From NCBI RefSeq assembly GCF_019331715.1, contig NZ_JAHBBG010000001.1, positions 372,001 through 436,000 of the forward strand: 64,000 nt of DNA, given 5' to 3'. Origin of the DNA: Bifidobacterium simiiventris. GTDB lineage: Bacteria; Actinomycetota; Actinomycetes; Actinomycetales; Bifidobacteriaceae. A program made the position numbers and the translations under genes. The notes beneath the pieces were generated by a model that did no database searches, was not told the origin of the DNA, and saw nothing but the letters and a program-made list of their open reading frames with translations. Below are positions 7,735 through 15,569 of the stretch, in pieces (position 1 is the stretch's first letter; every line of letters begins with the position of its first letter).

Positions 7735-8496
7735 CTATCCCATCGGATCCCACACCGGATCGTCCATACCGCCGGATACCGAACCATTGGCGACCATGCA
7801 CCCCCGCACATGCATATCAGAGAAATCGACCGATGACTCTCCTTCGCTTGCGGAACGATCCTTCTGGTATGTTTCCAGTGAATACTCCTTTGGCACCAGA
7901 TTCTCCCGGTGCAAACAGTCCACGATTGCCTGATCGATGTCCATCCACAATGAAGAGTTGCCGACCTGCACGCCATACGTGGTGTTCACCCACCCGGAAT
8001 ACAACGCGGAGCACTCCCCTGTATCCCGCTGCAGACGCTTGTCCTGCGCCTTGCTCAACCCGCTGATATCCACGGATGCGACACTGACCATCCCATTCGG
8101 ATAATGGATCAGTATCGGTTTGGTCCATCCCCGATCCACGATGCATTGCGAGAAGTCCGACCACACTCGCTCATAATCGGCGACCGTAATCTTCCCCCCG
8201 TTATCCAACGCCCGCTCCAGCACGGCCCGCTGTGAATCGGCCATCGGAGGATCGTTCGCCAGTCCTCCCTCAAGCTGACTGGATACGAATGATTCCGCAG
8301 AGGACGCCAGTTTCATGCCATCCGTCATCTGCTCCCCTTTGTTTCCATCCTGCGGTGATGCAGAAGGCTGCGGGTTCTCCATATTCACAGTCTGCCTTTC
8401 GCCGTCCATATCTGCCGGTTCAGAACATGCCGACAACCCCGTTATCATCCAAAATGTCAGCATTCCAATCCCAAAAAGAGATATGATTCTGCTCAT
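7735..8496 (-). CDS. Putative lipoprotein B, paralogue of lipoprotein A
   Basis: 253 residues from the ATG at 8496, preferred over the ATGs at 8511/8508 because GGGGAAG sits just before it. The signal peptide ends in a canonical lipobox GLSAC. The mature part begins with a charged, disordered-looking stretch (about 25-60) and then a domain shared with lipoprotein A: DSQRAVLERAL, DYERVW, cysteines in SQCIVD, TGECSAL, VDCLHR and RGCMVAN, and YGVQVGN. Its stop abuts the kinase stop with no gap, a tail-to-tail arrangement. Two copies of one family flanking the signalling genes suggest a functional link, such as immunity, peptide binding or modulation of the kinase. No known family recognised. Confidence 0.75.
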   Translation of the reverse strand: MSRIISLFGIGMLTFWMITGLSACSEPADMDGERQTVNMENPQPSASPQDGNKGEQMTDGMKLASSAESFVSSQLEGGLANDPPMADSQRAVLERALDNGGKITVADYERVWSDFSQCIVDRGWTKPILIHYPNGMVSVASVDISGLSKAQDKRLQRDTGECSALYSGWVNTTYGVQVGNSSLWMDIDQAIVDCLHRENLVPKEYSLETYQKDRSASEGESSVDFSDMHVRGCMVANGSVSGGMDDPVWDPMG

Positions 8497-8572
8497 CTGC
8501 TTCCCCATCATTTACAATAAAGTATTTATTCATCCGCACGTGGAATATTACAAATGGTTTATCTTTAACAAT

Positions 8573-8673
8573 GATTCCAATAAGCCAGTATCAGCAAAGA
8601 CTGTCGGAACCCTAAATATATAGAATTTATAAAGCTCATCCAGATTTTATATTAATACTGGCTTATCGGAATC
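8573..8673. repeat. 101-bp AT-rich element bounded by 19-bp inverted repeats
   Basis: The left end 8573-8591 (GATTCCAATAAGCCAGTAT) and right end 8655-8673 are inverted copies with one mismatch in 19. The 63 bp between them are AT-rich and non-coding. Size and outward symmetry resemble a miniature inverted-repeat transposable element, though no target-site duplication is evident. A regulatory site upstream of lipoprotein B is the alternative. The rest of 8497-9000 (about 500 nt) holds AT-rich sequence, probable lipoprotein B promoter sequence and the hairpins near 8921-8989; I see no gene there. Confidence 0.6.
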
Positions 8674-8938
8674 TAATACATGAAAGTCTGAAGATAACGT
8701 CCGAAGTTTTGCTTATGCGGAATTTCATAGCAAACCTTTACTCTCAAATATCTGTATAGCGTGCAACTATATTGCTGTCAATTGGTACCGCGCTTGCAAC
8801 ATTGCTTCGACATGCCTTGTGGGCTTTACCTAAAATTAAGAATACAATACAAACAACATTAATATAAGAAGCCATCTACACAATATGAGTAGCTTCGCCG
8901 ATCGGCAACCGGACCAAGCTTCGGTCCTGCCACAACGG

Positions 8939-8989
8939 CCGGTTGCGGGGCAAGTCACTGCTTCGTTGCACGACTTGCCCCACAACCAG
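8939..8989 (-). terminator. Hairpin after the M20 peptidase gene
   Basis: GTTGCGGGGCAAGTC (8942-8956) pairs with GACTTGCCCCACAAC (8972-8986), 14 of 15 positions, and the stem extends into flanking GGCCG/AGCCGG. It lies just after the peptidase stop. There is no clear T-run, so it may act as a stability or Rho-assisted signal. A second small hairpin GGACC...GGTCC follows at 8921-8937. Confidence 0.55.
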
Positions 8990-9000
8990 CCGGGCACCGT

Positions 9001-10368
9001 CTACTTGCCGAGTTTGGCGAGCAGGAGTGCCTCGGTGATGACGTTGTGCTTCAAACCGTAGAGGCTGATGGACTCGTTCGGGCTGTGCGCGTTGGCCTTC
9101 GGGTCCTCCGGGCCGGTGACGAGCACCTGCGCGGACGGGAAGATGCGCTGCAGTTCGGGGATGAACGGGATGGAGCCGCCCTGGCCCTGGTTGATCGGCT
9201 CCACGCCGAACGCCTCGCGCATGGCCTCGAGCGCGTCCTTGGTGGCCTCCGCGTTCGGATCCATCGCCCAGCCCATGCCGTTGTCGGTGGGCTTGACCTC
9301 GACCTCGGCGCCGAACGGGGCGTGCGCGCGTAGGAAGTCCGCGAGCGCGGCCTGCGCCTCTTCCGGGCGCTGGCCCGGCGCGGTGCGCAGGGACAGGCGG
9401 AACGTGGTTTCGGGGGCGATCACGTTGAACGAGCCTTCGACCGGGTGAGCGTCGAAGCCGATCACGGTGATGCTCGGCTTGGTCCACAGTCGCGAGGCGA
9501 GCGATCCGGTGCCGGCGAGACGGTAGCCGTCGACCACGCCCGCGTCGGCGCGCACGCCGGCCTCGTCCACGTCCTGCTGCAGGCCGCCGACCGGCTCCTG
9601 CGCGAGCACGCCGGGGATGGCGAGGTCGCCGTTGGCGTCGTACATGGAGGCGATGAGCATCGCGGCGAGCGTGTTCGCGTCGAGGATCGGGCCGCCGTAC
9701 TGGCCGGAGTGGACCGGGTGGGTCAGGGAACGCACGGTCACGTCCACGCCGGTGTTGCCGCGCAGGGACGTGGTCAGGGACGGGATTTCCGCGGACCAGT
9801 TGCCCGAGTCGGCGACGACGATCACGTCGGACTCGAAGTCGCTCTTGTGCTCTTCGATGAACGGGATGAAGCTGGCGGAGCCCATCTCCTCCTCGCCTTC
9901 GATGAACACCTTGATGTTCACCTTGAGATCGTCGCCCAGGGCCTTGAGCGCGCCGGAGTGGATGGCGATGCCGCCGCCGTCGTCCGCCGAGCCGCGGCCG
10001 TACAGGCGGTCGCCGACGGTGGTGGCGACGAACGGGTCGGTGTCCCACGCGGACGCGTCCGGCACGGGCTGCACGTCGTGGTGCGCGTACAGGAGCACGG
10101 TCGGGGCCGCCGGGTCGACGATATGCGAGCCGATGACCTCCCATGCGCCGGGCGTGCCGTCCGGATTGTGCGACTGGACGACCTTCGCGTCGACGCCGAC
10201 CTCGCGCAGCTCCTCGGCCACGAATTCGGCGGAACGCTTCATATGCTCGCCAGTGATGCCCTGTGCGGAGACGGATTTGAGCGCGATCTTGCGTCCGAGC
10301 AGATCGACGATGCGGCCGAAGTCGGCTTCGACGCGCGAACGGATCTCATCGGCGGTGACTGATGCCAT
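9001..10368 (-). CDS. M20 family metallopeptidase (dipeptidase)
   Basis: 455 residues. Zinc-ligand motifs of M20 peptidases are present: LLYAHHDVQPVP (His-x-Asp), GRGSADDGGG (bridging Asp), EGEEEMGS (catalytic Glu pair) and a late His in NAHSPNES. The inserted dimerisation domain spans about 200-330. The family hydrolyses dipeptides or N-acyl amino acids in the cytoplasm. AAGGAGC lies just before the ATG, and a TATATA box sits only a few bases further upstream with TTGAGA 18 nt before it, so the transcript leader would be very short. Exact substrate unknown; annotated relatives are called dipeptidase or succinyl-diaminopimelate desuccinylase-like. Confidence 0.9.
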   Translation of the reverse strand: MASVTADEIRSRVEADFGRIVDLLGRKIALKSVSAQGITGEHMKRSAEFVAEELREVGVDAKVVQSHNPDGTPGAWEVIGSHIVDPAAPTVLLYAHHDVQPVPDASAWDTDPFVATTVGDRLYGRGSADDGGGIAIHSGALKALGDDLKVNIKVFIEGEEEMGSASFIPFIEEHKSDFESDVIVVADSGNWSAEIPSLTTSLRGNTGVDVTVRSLTHPVHSGQYGGPILDANTLAAMLIASMYDANGDLAIPGVLAQEPVGGLQQDVDEAGVRADAGVVDGYRLAGTGSLASRLWTKPSITVIGFDAHPVEGSFNVIAPETTFRLSLRTAPGQRPEEAQAALADFLRAHAPFGAEVEVKPTDNGMGWAMDPNAEATKDALEAMREAFGVEPINQGQGGSIPFIPELQRIFPSAQVLVTGPEDPKANAHSPNESISLYGLKHNVITEALLLAKLGK

Positions 10369-10471
10369 GATGCTCCTTTATATAGTGCGTGCAAACGGTA
10401 TGTCTCAAGCCATTGTAGCGGTCTCGTCGGCGGGCCGGCGGCGTCGAGGCGTGGCCGTACTGTGGGCTGAC

Positions 10472-11092
10472 ATGACATGGAATCCGTTCAAGAAGAAGGA
10501 AGAGGCCGACAAGCCCGCGGACGCGCAGGCCAAGGCCGAACCCGCGAAGTCCCCGCAGGAGAAGAAGGGCCGTCCGACTCCGAAGATGAAGCAGGCCCAG
10601 GCGCAGAACATCCGCCCGCTGGTGCCGGCCGACCGCAAGGCCAGCGCGAAGGAGGCCAAGGCCCGTCTTCGCGCCCGTGAGGACGCCGAGTACGAGGCGA
10701 TGCAGAAGGGCGACGTGGCCCATATGCCGAAGGCCGAGCGTCTGCCGTGGCGTGTCTACATCCGCGATTACGTGGACGCCCGTTTCAACCTGGGCGAGTT
10801 CTTCATCCCGGTGGCCGTGGTGATCATGTTCGCGTCGATTCTGGTGACGACCGTGGCGCCGCAGCTGTCGTTGCCGCTCATGATCCTCATGTACGTGTAC
10901 CTGTTCGCCGTGATCATCGATGTGTGGCTGATGTGGCGCAAGCTCAAGGTGAAGCTGGTCGAGAAGTTCGGCGAGCGTTCCGTCGCCCGCGGCATGCGTT
11001 CCGGCTCGTACGCGTGGAGCCGCGCGATTCAGGTGCGCCGTTGGCGGCTGCCGAAGCCGCGCTATCCCAAGCGCGGGCATTTCCCCGAGTGA
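10472..11092 (+). CDS. DUF3043 family membrane protein
   Basis: 206 residues starting MTWNPFKKKEE. The first 100 residues are highly charged (Lys/Glu/Ala-rich, including GRPTPKMKQAQAQN), followed by a pair of hydrophobic segments (about 116-137 and 143-160) and a basic tail ending RRWRLPKPRYPKRG. This matches the actinobacterial DUF3043 family of unknown function. Reading remains open far upstream in the same frame, but the family start, the compositional change at 10472 and the position relative to the divergent peptidase gene argue for this ATG. Only a weak ribosome binding site is visible. Confidence 0.8.
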   Translation: MTWNPFKKKEEADKPADAQAKAEPAKSPQEKKGRPTPKMKQAQAQNIRPLVPADRKASAKEAKARLRAREDAEYEAMQKGDVAHMPKAERLPWRVYIRDYVDARFNLGEFFIPVAVVIMFASILVTTVAPQLSLPLMILMYVYLFAVIIDVWLMWRKLKVKLVEKFGERSVARGMRSGSYAWSRAIQVRRWRLPKPRYPKRGHFPE

Positions 11093-11097
11093 TCGTC

Positions 11098-11128
11098 ATG
11101 GCTCCCTTTACGGGAGCCATTTTTCTTA
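11098..11128 (+). terminator. Intrinsic terminator after DUF3043 gene
   Basis: ATGGCTCCC and GGGAGCCAT pair perfectly around TTTAC and are followed by TTTTTCTT. Confidence 0.85.
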
Positions 11129-11134
11129 TCAACT

Positions 11135-11266
11135 CTCGGCTCCCCTTGTTAAGGGGGGGGCTGTCAGTCTTCGACTGACTGAGGGGTAGCCAAAAGCTTC
11201 GGAACGTACCAGGGCTTCGACGCTCCCCCAGTTAGCTTCGCTGACAGCCCCCCTCAGCCGAGGGGG
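11135..11266. repeat. Intergenic palindromic repeat, GGCTCCCC family
   Basis: An imperfect 130-bp inverted element. The ends read CTCGGCTCCCC on the left and its complement GCCGAGGGGG on the right, with internal GGCTGTCAG/CTGACAGCC. A shortened relative lies at 18677-18735, and minimal hairpins of the same wording occur at 38885 and 60127. It ends just before the ribosome binding site of the next gene. Confidence 0.7.
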
Positions 11267-11292
11267 CCAAGAAATCGGCAAGGAGGCACAAC

Positions 11293-12843
11293 GTGGAACA
11301 GCGTGTGGAACAATTTGACATCGCGATCGTCGGGGCGGGTCCGGGCGGCTATTCGACCGCGCTGCGCGCCGCGCAGCTGGGGCGCTCGGTCGCGCTGGTC
11401 GAACGCGACGCGACGCTCGGCGGCACGTGCCTCAACCGTGGCTGCATTCCGTCGAAGGCTCTTATCACCGCCACGCACACGATCGATACCGTGCATCGCG
11501 CGGCCGAGCTCGGCGTGAACGCGTCGGTCGATGGCATCGACTTCGGCAGGCTGCACGACTATCGTCTGCACATCGTCGACACGATGACCAAGGGCCTGGC
11601 CGGACTGCTCGCGCACCGCGGCGTGACGGTCTTCCACGGCGAAGTCACCGGACTGGATGATGCCGCGCCGGCCGGCACGACACCAGCCGATGCAACGCAA
11701 TCCTCCTCCCCCGCCCGGCACACGCTCACCGTCACTGGCCGCGACAGCTCCCCGGTCGAACGGTTCGTCAAGGCCGGCGTCCCGCAACCGCTTGAGCCGA
11801 CCGTCATGATCGAAGCATCCGACGTCGTCGTCGCGACCGGTTCGCGTCCGCGTCCGCTGCCGGGCATCGACTTCCGCGGAGCGCTCATCGACTCCACGCA
11901 GGCGCTCGAACTCGACGAGTTCCCGGCCAGCGCGGTCGTCATCGGGTCAGGTGCGGTCGCGCTCGAGTTCGCGTCGATGTGGGCGACGGCAGGCTGCGAC
12001 GTAACGTTGCTCATCCGCAAGGACCGCGTGCTCTCAGGCTGGGACCGGCGTGCGTCGGTGACGCTCACGCGCGAACTGAAGCGGCATGGCGTGAAGATCG
12101 TCACGCACACGGCCGTCACGCAGGTCGACACCGGCGCGAACCTTGGCGCGACCGTGCACTACACGCGGCAGGCTGGTGCCGATCAGTCCGAACAGCTGAC
12201 GGTGTGGGGCGAGATCGCGCTGGCCGCGATCGGCCGTGACCCGATCACCGACGCCGACTGGATAACGCGCAGCGGACTTACGCTGGATAATGCCGGCATG
12301 GTCGTCACCGACGACTTCGGTCGCACGAATCTGCCCGGCGTGTGGGCGCTCGGCGACATCACCGAAGGCCCCGCGATGGCGCATCGCGCGTTCGAGCAGG
12401 GCATCGTCGTGGCCGAGTCGATCGCGGGGCTCGACCCGAAGCCGGTGGACGATACGAGCGTGCCGCAGGTTGTGTTCTCCTCGCCCGAGGCGGCGAGCGT
12501 AGGGCTGACGCTCGATCAGGCGCAGGCGCGCGACGACCTGGAATCCGTGACGGAGACCGTGTATCCGATGCTCGGCAACGCGCGAATGCTCATGTCCGGT
12601 TCGGCCGGCTCATTGTCGATCGTGTCGGGTGCATACGAGGCTGATCCGGATACGCCGGTCGTGCTCGGCGTGCACATCGTCTCGCCGCTGGCTTCCGACC
12701 TGATCGCGGAGGCCGAGCAGATCGTCGGCAACCGGGTGCCGCTGAGCGAGGCGGCCCGTCTCGTCCACCCGCATCCCACATTCTCCGAAACGCTCGGCGA
12801 GGCGCTGCTCAAGGCCGACGGACGGCCGCTGCACACGCGCTGA
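11293..12843 (+). CDS. lpd: Dihydrolipoamide dehydrogenase-like flavoprotein
   Basis: 516 residues from GTG, with AAGGAGG 6 nt upstream. FAD-binding GAGPGGYS (14-21), redox-active disulfide CLNRGC (Cys46, Cys51), second nucleotide-binding fold GSGAVALEFAS, FAD contact WALGDITEG, and C-terminal catalytic HPHPTFSE. These are the hallmarks of the E3 subunit that reoxidises lipoamide in 2-oxoacid dehydrogenase or glycine cleavage complexes. An extra 30-40 residue Ala/Thr/Ser-rich loop (about 133-165) interrupts the first FAD domain. No E1, E2 or lipoylation genes are nearby, so it may act alone as a general disulfide or diaphorase-type reductase. Confidence 0.88.
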   Translation: MEQRVEQFDIAIVGAGPGGYSTALRAAQLGRSVALVERDATLGGTCLNRGCIPSKALITATHTIDTVHRAAELGVNASVDGIDFGRLHDYRLHIVDTMTKGLAGLLAHRGVTVFHGEVTGLDDAAPAGTTPADATQSSSPARHTLTVTGRDSSPVERFVKAGVPQPLEPTVMIEASDVVVATGSRPRPLPGIDFRGALIDSTQALELDEFPASAVVIGSGAVALEFASMWATAGCDVTLLIRKDRVLSGWDRRASVTLTRELKRHGVKIVTHTAVTQVDTGANLGATVHYTRQAGADQSEQLTVWGEIALAAIGRDPITDADWITRSGLTLDNAGMVVTDDFGRTNLPGVWALGDITEGPAMAHRAFEQGIVVAESIAGLDPKPVDDTSVPQVVFSSPEAASVGLTLDQAQARDDLESVTETVYPMLGNARMLMSGSAGSLSIVSGAYEADPDTPVVLGVHIVSPLASDLIAEAEQIVGNRVPLSEAARLVHPHPTFSETLGEALLKADGRPLHTR

Positions 12844-12850
12844 CGGCACG

Positions 12851-12893
12851 GCACCGTTACCCCGACGGCACGGCGATGTCGGGGTAACGGTGC
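12851..12893 (+). terminator. Hairpin after lpd
   Basis: GCACCGTTACCCCGAC and GTCGGGGTAACGGTGC form a perfect 16-bp stem around an 11-nt loop, 8 nt after the lpd stop. No T-run follows. Confidence 0.7.
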
Positions 12894-12942
12894 TGGTAGA
12901 GTGGTGAGATAGTGTGTCAACCTTTGAAAGGTGAGGAATTAC

Positions 12943-13758
12943 ATGGCTGAGAAGGAAGCGAAGCCGAAGAAGAACGGCATGTTCGCGCGCATGTCCACGA
13001 CCGTCAACCAGATCAAGCAGATCTACCAGTACACGGCCGCCGAAGACAAGTCGCTGCCGTGGATGATCAGCGTGACGCTCGCCGCGCCGGTCGTGCTGTT
13101 CATCATCCTGGGCATCGTGTTCCACTGGTCGGTGATCTCGTGGATTCTGCTCATGATCACCGCCGTGATGCTTTCCATGCTGCTGGGCACCATGCTGCTC
13201 ACCAACCGCGCCGACAAGGTCGGCTATGCGAAGATCGAGGGCCGTCCGGGCGCTGCGGTCGCCGTGCTCAAGAACATCAACAAGGCCGGTTTCAACTTCC
13301 CGGAGCAGCCGGTGTGGGTCGATCCGAAGACCAAGGACATGATCTGGCGTGGCACCGGATACAACGGCATCTACCTGCTCGGCGAAGGCGACTACAACCG
13401 CGTCAAGAACGCGATGAACCGCCAGGAGGCCAGCATCAAGGGCGTCACCGCCGGCTCGCAGATCCCGGTCTACCGCATCTACGTGGGCACCGGCGCGAAC
13501 CAGACCCGTCTCAAGGATCTGCGCAAGACCGTCGTCAAGCAGAAGGCGTACCAGCCCAAGTCCAAGCCGACCGGCTGGTGGGACACGATGTGGTACAAGA
13601 TCAAGCCGACCACGCGCTTCATCCTTACCAAGAGCGAGCTGGACACGCTCAACAAGCGTCTCGACACCCTGCAGACCCGCGCCGGCTACGGTATCCCGAA
13701 GGGCATCGACCCGACGCGTCCGCAGCGCGCGAGCCGTCGCGCCATGCGCGGCCGCTGA
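12943..13758 (+). CDS. DUF4191 family membrane protein
   Basis: 271 residues. The ATG at 12943 follows AGGTGAGGA with normal spacing; an upstream in-frame GTG at 12931 overlaps that ribosome binding site and is unlikely. A basic start and two adjacent membrane helices (about 41-62 and 67-86) precede a cytoplasmic domain with EGRPGAAVAVL, VWVDPKTKDMIWRG and a very basic C-terminus RPQRASRRAMRGR. Matches actinobacterial DUF4191, function unknown, commonly found near glnA or lipoyl-related genes. A strong terminator follows at 13779. Confidence 0.85.
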   Translation: MAEKEAKPKKNGMFARMSTTVNQIKQIYQYTAAEDKSLPWMISVTLAAPVVLFIILGIVFHWSVISWILLMITAVMLSMLLGTMLLTNRADKVGYAKIEGRPGAAVAVLKNINKAGFNFPEQPVWVDPKTKDMIWRGTGYNGIYLLGEGDYNRVKNAMNRQEASIKGVTAGSQIPVYRIYVGTGANQTRLKDLRKTVVKQKAYQPKSKPTGWWDTMWYKIKPTTRFILTKSELDTLNKRLDTLQTRAGYGIPKGIDPTRPQRASRRAMRGR

Positions 13759-13778
13759 GCTTGAGGCCGACTTTTCAG

Positions 13779-13811
13779 GGGTTGCGATCATTGCGATCGC
13801 AACCCTTTTTT
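13779..13811 (+). terminator. Intrinsic terminator after DUF4191 gene
   Basis: GGGTTGCGATC pairs with GATCGCAACCC around ATTGC, followed by TTTTTT. Confidence 0.92.
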
Positions 13812-13926
13812 CATTCCTGATCTCATTAATCGAACACGCAAACGGTCGCTTACGTAACATGCCGTAACACGGCAATCGCGTCATTCCGCGGCACAGGCCG
13901 ACCGAACGTCCCTGATTCGCCGTCTC

Positions 13927-13964
13927 GAAACATTCTCGTAACCGAAACGACGAGCGGGCGAAAC
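13927..13964 (+). promoter_or_regulatory. Candidate GlnR-like operator upstream of glnA
   Basis: GAAAC (13927) - 6 nt - GTAAC (13938), a degenerate GACGA at 13949, and GAAAC (13960) recur with an 11-nt period, the pattern of actinobacterial GlnR sites (GTnAC/GaAAC with 6-nt gaps). A TAGACT box at 13974 could be the -10. A second GTAAC pair with a 5-nt gap lies at about 13854-13869. Confidence 0.4.
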
Positions 13965-14016
13965 GCACATTCCTAGACTGTAAGCCTGTAAGTAACTTCA
14001 CGAAAGGAGCGGTCCC

Positions 14017-15453
14017 GTGACCGAACTCAAGTCCAAGGAAGACGCCGAGGCCCTTATCAACAAGGAAGGCATCGAGTATGTCTCCGTCCGTTTCACTGAT
14101 CTGATCGGCGTGCAGCAGCACTTCACCGTGCCGGCGAGCGAGTTCCTCAAGGACGCGTTCACCGACGGCATGCCGTTCGATGGTTCCTCCGTCGAAGGCT
14201 TCCAGGCCATCAACGAGTCCGACATGAAGCTCGTGCCGGACGTCACGACCGCCTTCGTCGATCCGTTCCGCAAGCACAAGACCCTCGACGTGGCCTTCTC
14301 TATCGTCGACCCGCTGACCGACGAACCGTACTCGCGTGACCCGCGTCAGGTCGCCGGCAAGGCCGAGGCCTACCTGAAGTCCACCGGCATCGCCGACACC
14401 GCGTCCTTCGCTCCGGAGGCCGAGTTCTTCATCTTCGACAAGGTGCGCTACGAGAACTCCATGCAGCGTTCCTTCTACGAGGTCGACTCCATCGAGGCCC
14501 CGTGGAACACCGGTCTTGACACCGAAGAGGACGGCACCCCGAACATCGCGTTCAAGAACCGCGTCAAGCGCGGCTACTTCCCGGTTCCGCCGATTGACCA
14601 CACCCAGGATCTGCGCGACGACATGGTCGCCAACCTGCAGAAGGTCGGCCTGATCCTCGAGCGTTCCCACCACGAGGTCGCCGGCGCCGGCCAGCAGGAG
14701 ATCAACTACCGCTTCAACTCCCTGCAGCACGCAGGCGACGACCTGATGAAGTACAAGTACGTCGTGCACGAGACCGCCGCTCTCGCCGGTAAGGCCGCGA
14801 CCTTCATGCCGAAGCCGCTCGCGGGCGACAACGGCACCGGCATGCACTGCCACCAGTCCCTGTGGAAGGACGGCAAGCCGCTGTTCTACGATGAGAAGAA
14901 CTACGGTGGCCTGTCGGACATCGCCCGCTGGTACATCGGCGGCCTGATCAAGCACTCCTCCTCCGTGCTGGCCTTCACCAACCCGTCGCTGAACTCCTAC
15001 CACCGTCTGGTTCCGGGCTTCGAGGCCCCGGTCAACCTGGTGTACTCGGCCCGCAACCGTTCCGCCGCCATCCGTATCCCGCTGGCCGGCACCTCCCCGG
15101 CTGCCAAGCGCATCGAGTTCCGCGCTCCGGATCCGTCCTGCAACCCGTTCCTGGCCTTCTCCGCCCAGCTCATGGCTGGCCTGGACGGCATCCTCAACCA
15201 CATCGAGCCGCCGGAGCCGGTCGACAAGGACCTCTACGAGCTGCCGCCGGAAGAGCACGCGGGCATCAAGCAGGTCCCGAGCTCGCTGGCCGAGGCGATG
15301 GACGCCCTTGAGGCCGACCACGACTTCCTGACCGCCGGCGACGTGTTCACCGACGACCTGATCGAGACGTGGATCGACATCAAGCGCGGCGAGATCGATC
15401 AGGCCCGTCTGGCCCCGACCCCGCTGGAGTACGAGCTGTACTTCCACATCTGA
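14017..15453 (+). CDS. glnA: Type I glutamine synthetase
   Basis: 478 residues from GTG, with AAAGGAG 9 nt upstream. Makes glutamine from glutamate, ammonia and ATP as a cytoplasmic dodecamer. GS-I motifs: DGSSVEGF (Asp50-loop type), metal-site glutamates in [21 protein letters not shown], the ATP-binding [11 protein letters not shown], and NRSAAIRIP. The adenylylation tyrosine context [10 protein letters not shown] is present, so activity is probably also controlled by GlnE. Full length for GSI-beta. It stands alone, with a strong terminator after it and GlnR-like boxes in front. The product feeds PurF, PurL and CarA encoded elsewhere in this window. Confidence 0.97.
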   Translation: MTELKSKEDAEALINKEGIEYVSVRFTDLIGVQQHFTVPASEFLKDAFTDGMPFDGSSVEGFQAINESDMKLVPDVTTAFVDPFRKHKTLDVAFSIVDPLTDEPYSRDPRQVAGKAEAYLKSTGIADTASFAPEAEFFIFDKVRYENSMQRSFYEVDSIEAPWNTGLDTEEDGTPNIAFKNRVKRGYFPVPPIDHTQDLRDDMVANLQKVGLILERSHHEVAGAGQQEINYRFNSLQHAGDDLMKYKYVVHETAALAGKAATFMPKPLAGDNGTGMHCHQSLWKDGKPLFYDEKNYGGLSDIARWYIGGLIKHSSSVLAFTNPSLNSYHRLVPGFEAPVNLVYSARNRSAAIRIPLAGTSPAAKRIEFRAPDPSCNPFLAFSAQLMAGLDGILNHIEPPEPVDKDLYELPPEEHAGIKQVPSSLAEAMDALEADHDFLTAGDVFTDDLIETWIDIKRGEIDQARLAPTPLEYELYFHI

Positions 15454-15477
15454 TCTTCGGATTCAGATCGCTTGCAG

Positions 15478-15512
15478 AAGACCCCGACCGATTCGATATC
15501 GGCCGGGGTCTT
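15478..15512. terminator. Terminator between glnA and the alcohol dehydrogenase gene
   Basis: AAGACCCCGACCGAT pairs with ATCGGCCGGGGTCTT (one mismatch), 24 nt after the glnA stop. Confidence 0.8.
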
Positions 15513-15569
15513 CCCGTATGTGCCAGCGTCCGTCCGTTGATGGGCGGCGACGTCCGTGGCACGCGTGTG

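Noticed and set aside
9617..10471. 285-codon upstream extension of the DUF3043 gene
   Set aside because: It is antisense to the M20 peptidase and shows no conserved character before MTWNPFKKK.
12610..15447. Very long minus-strand frame opposite DUF4191 and glnA
   Set aside because: Leu/Val/His/Arg-rich mirror of GC-rich coding sequence; glnA on the plus strand is certain.
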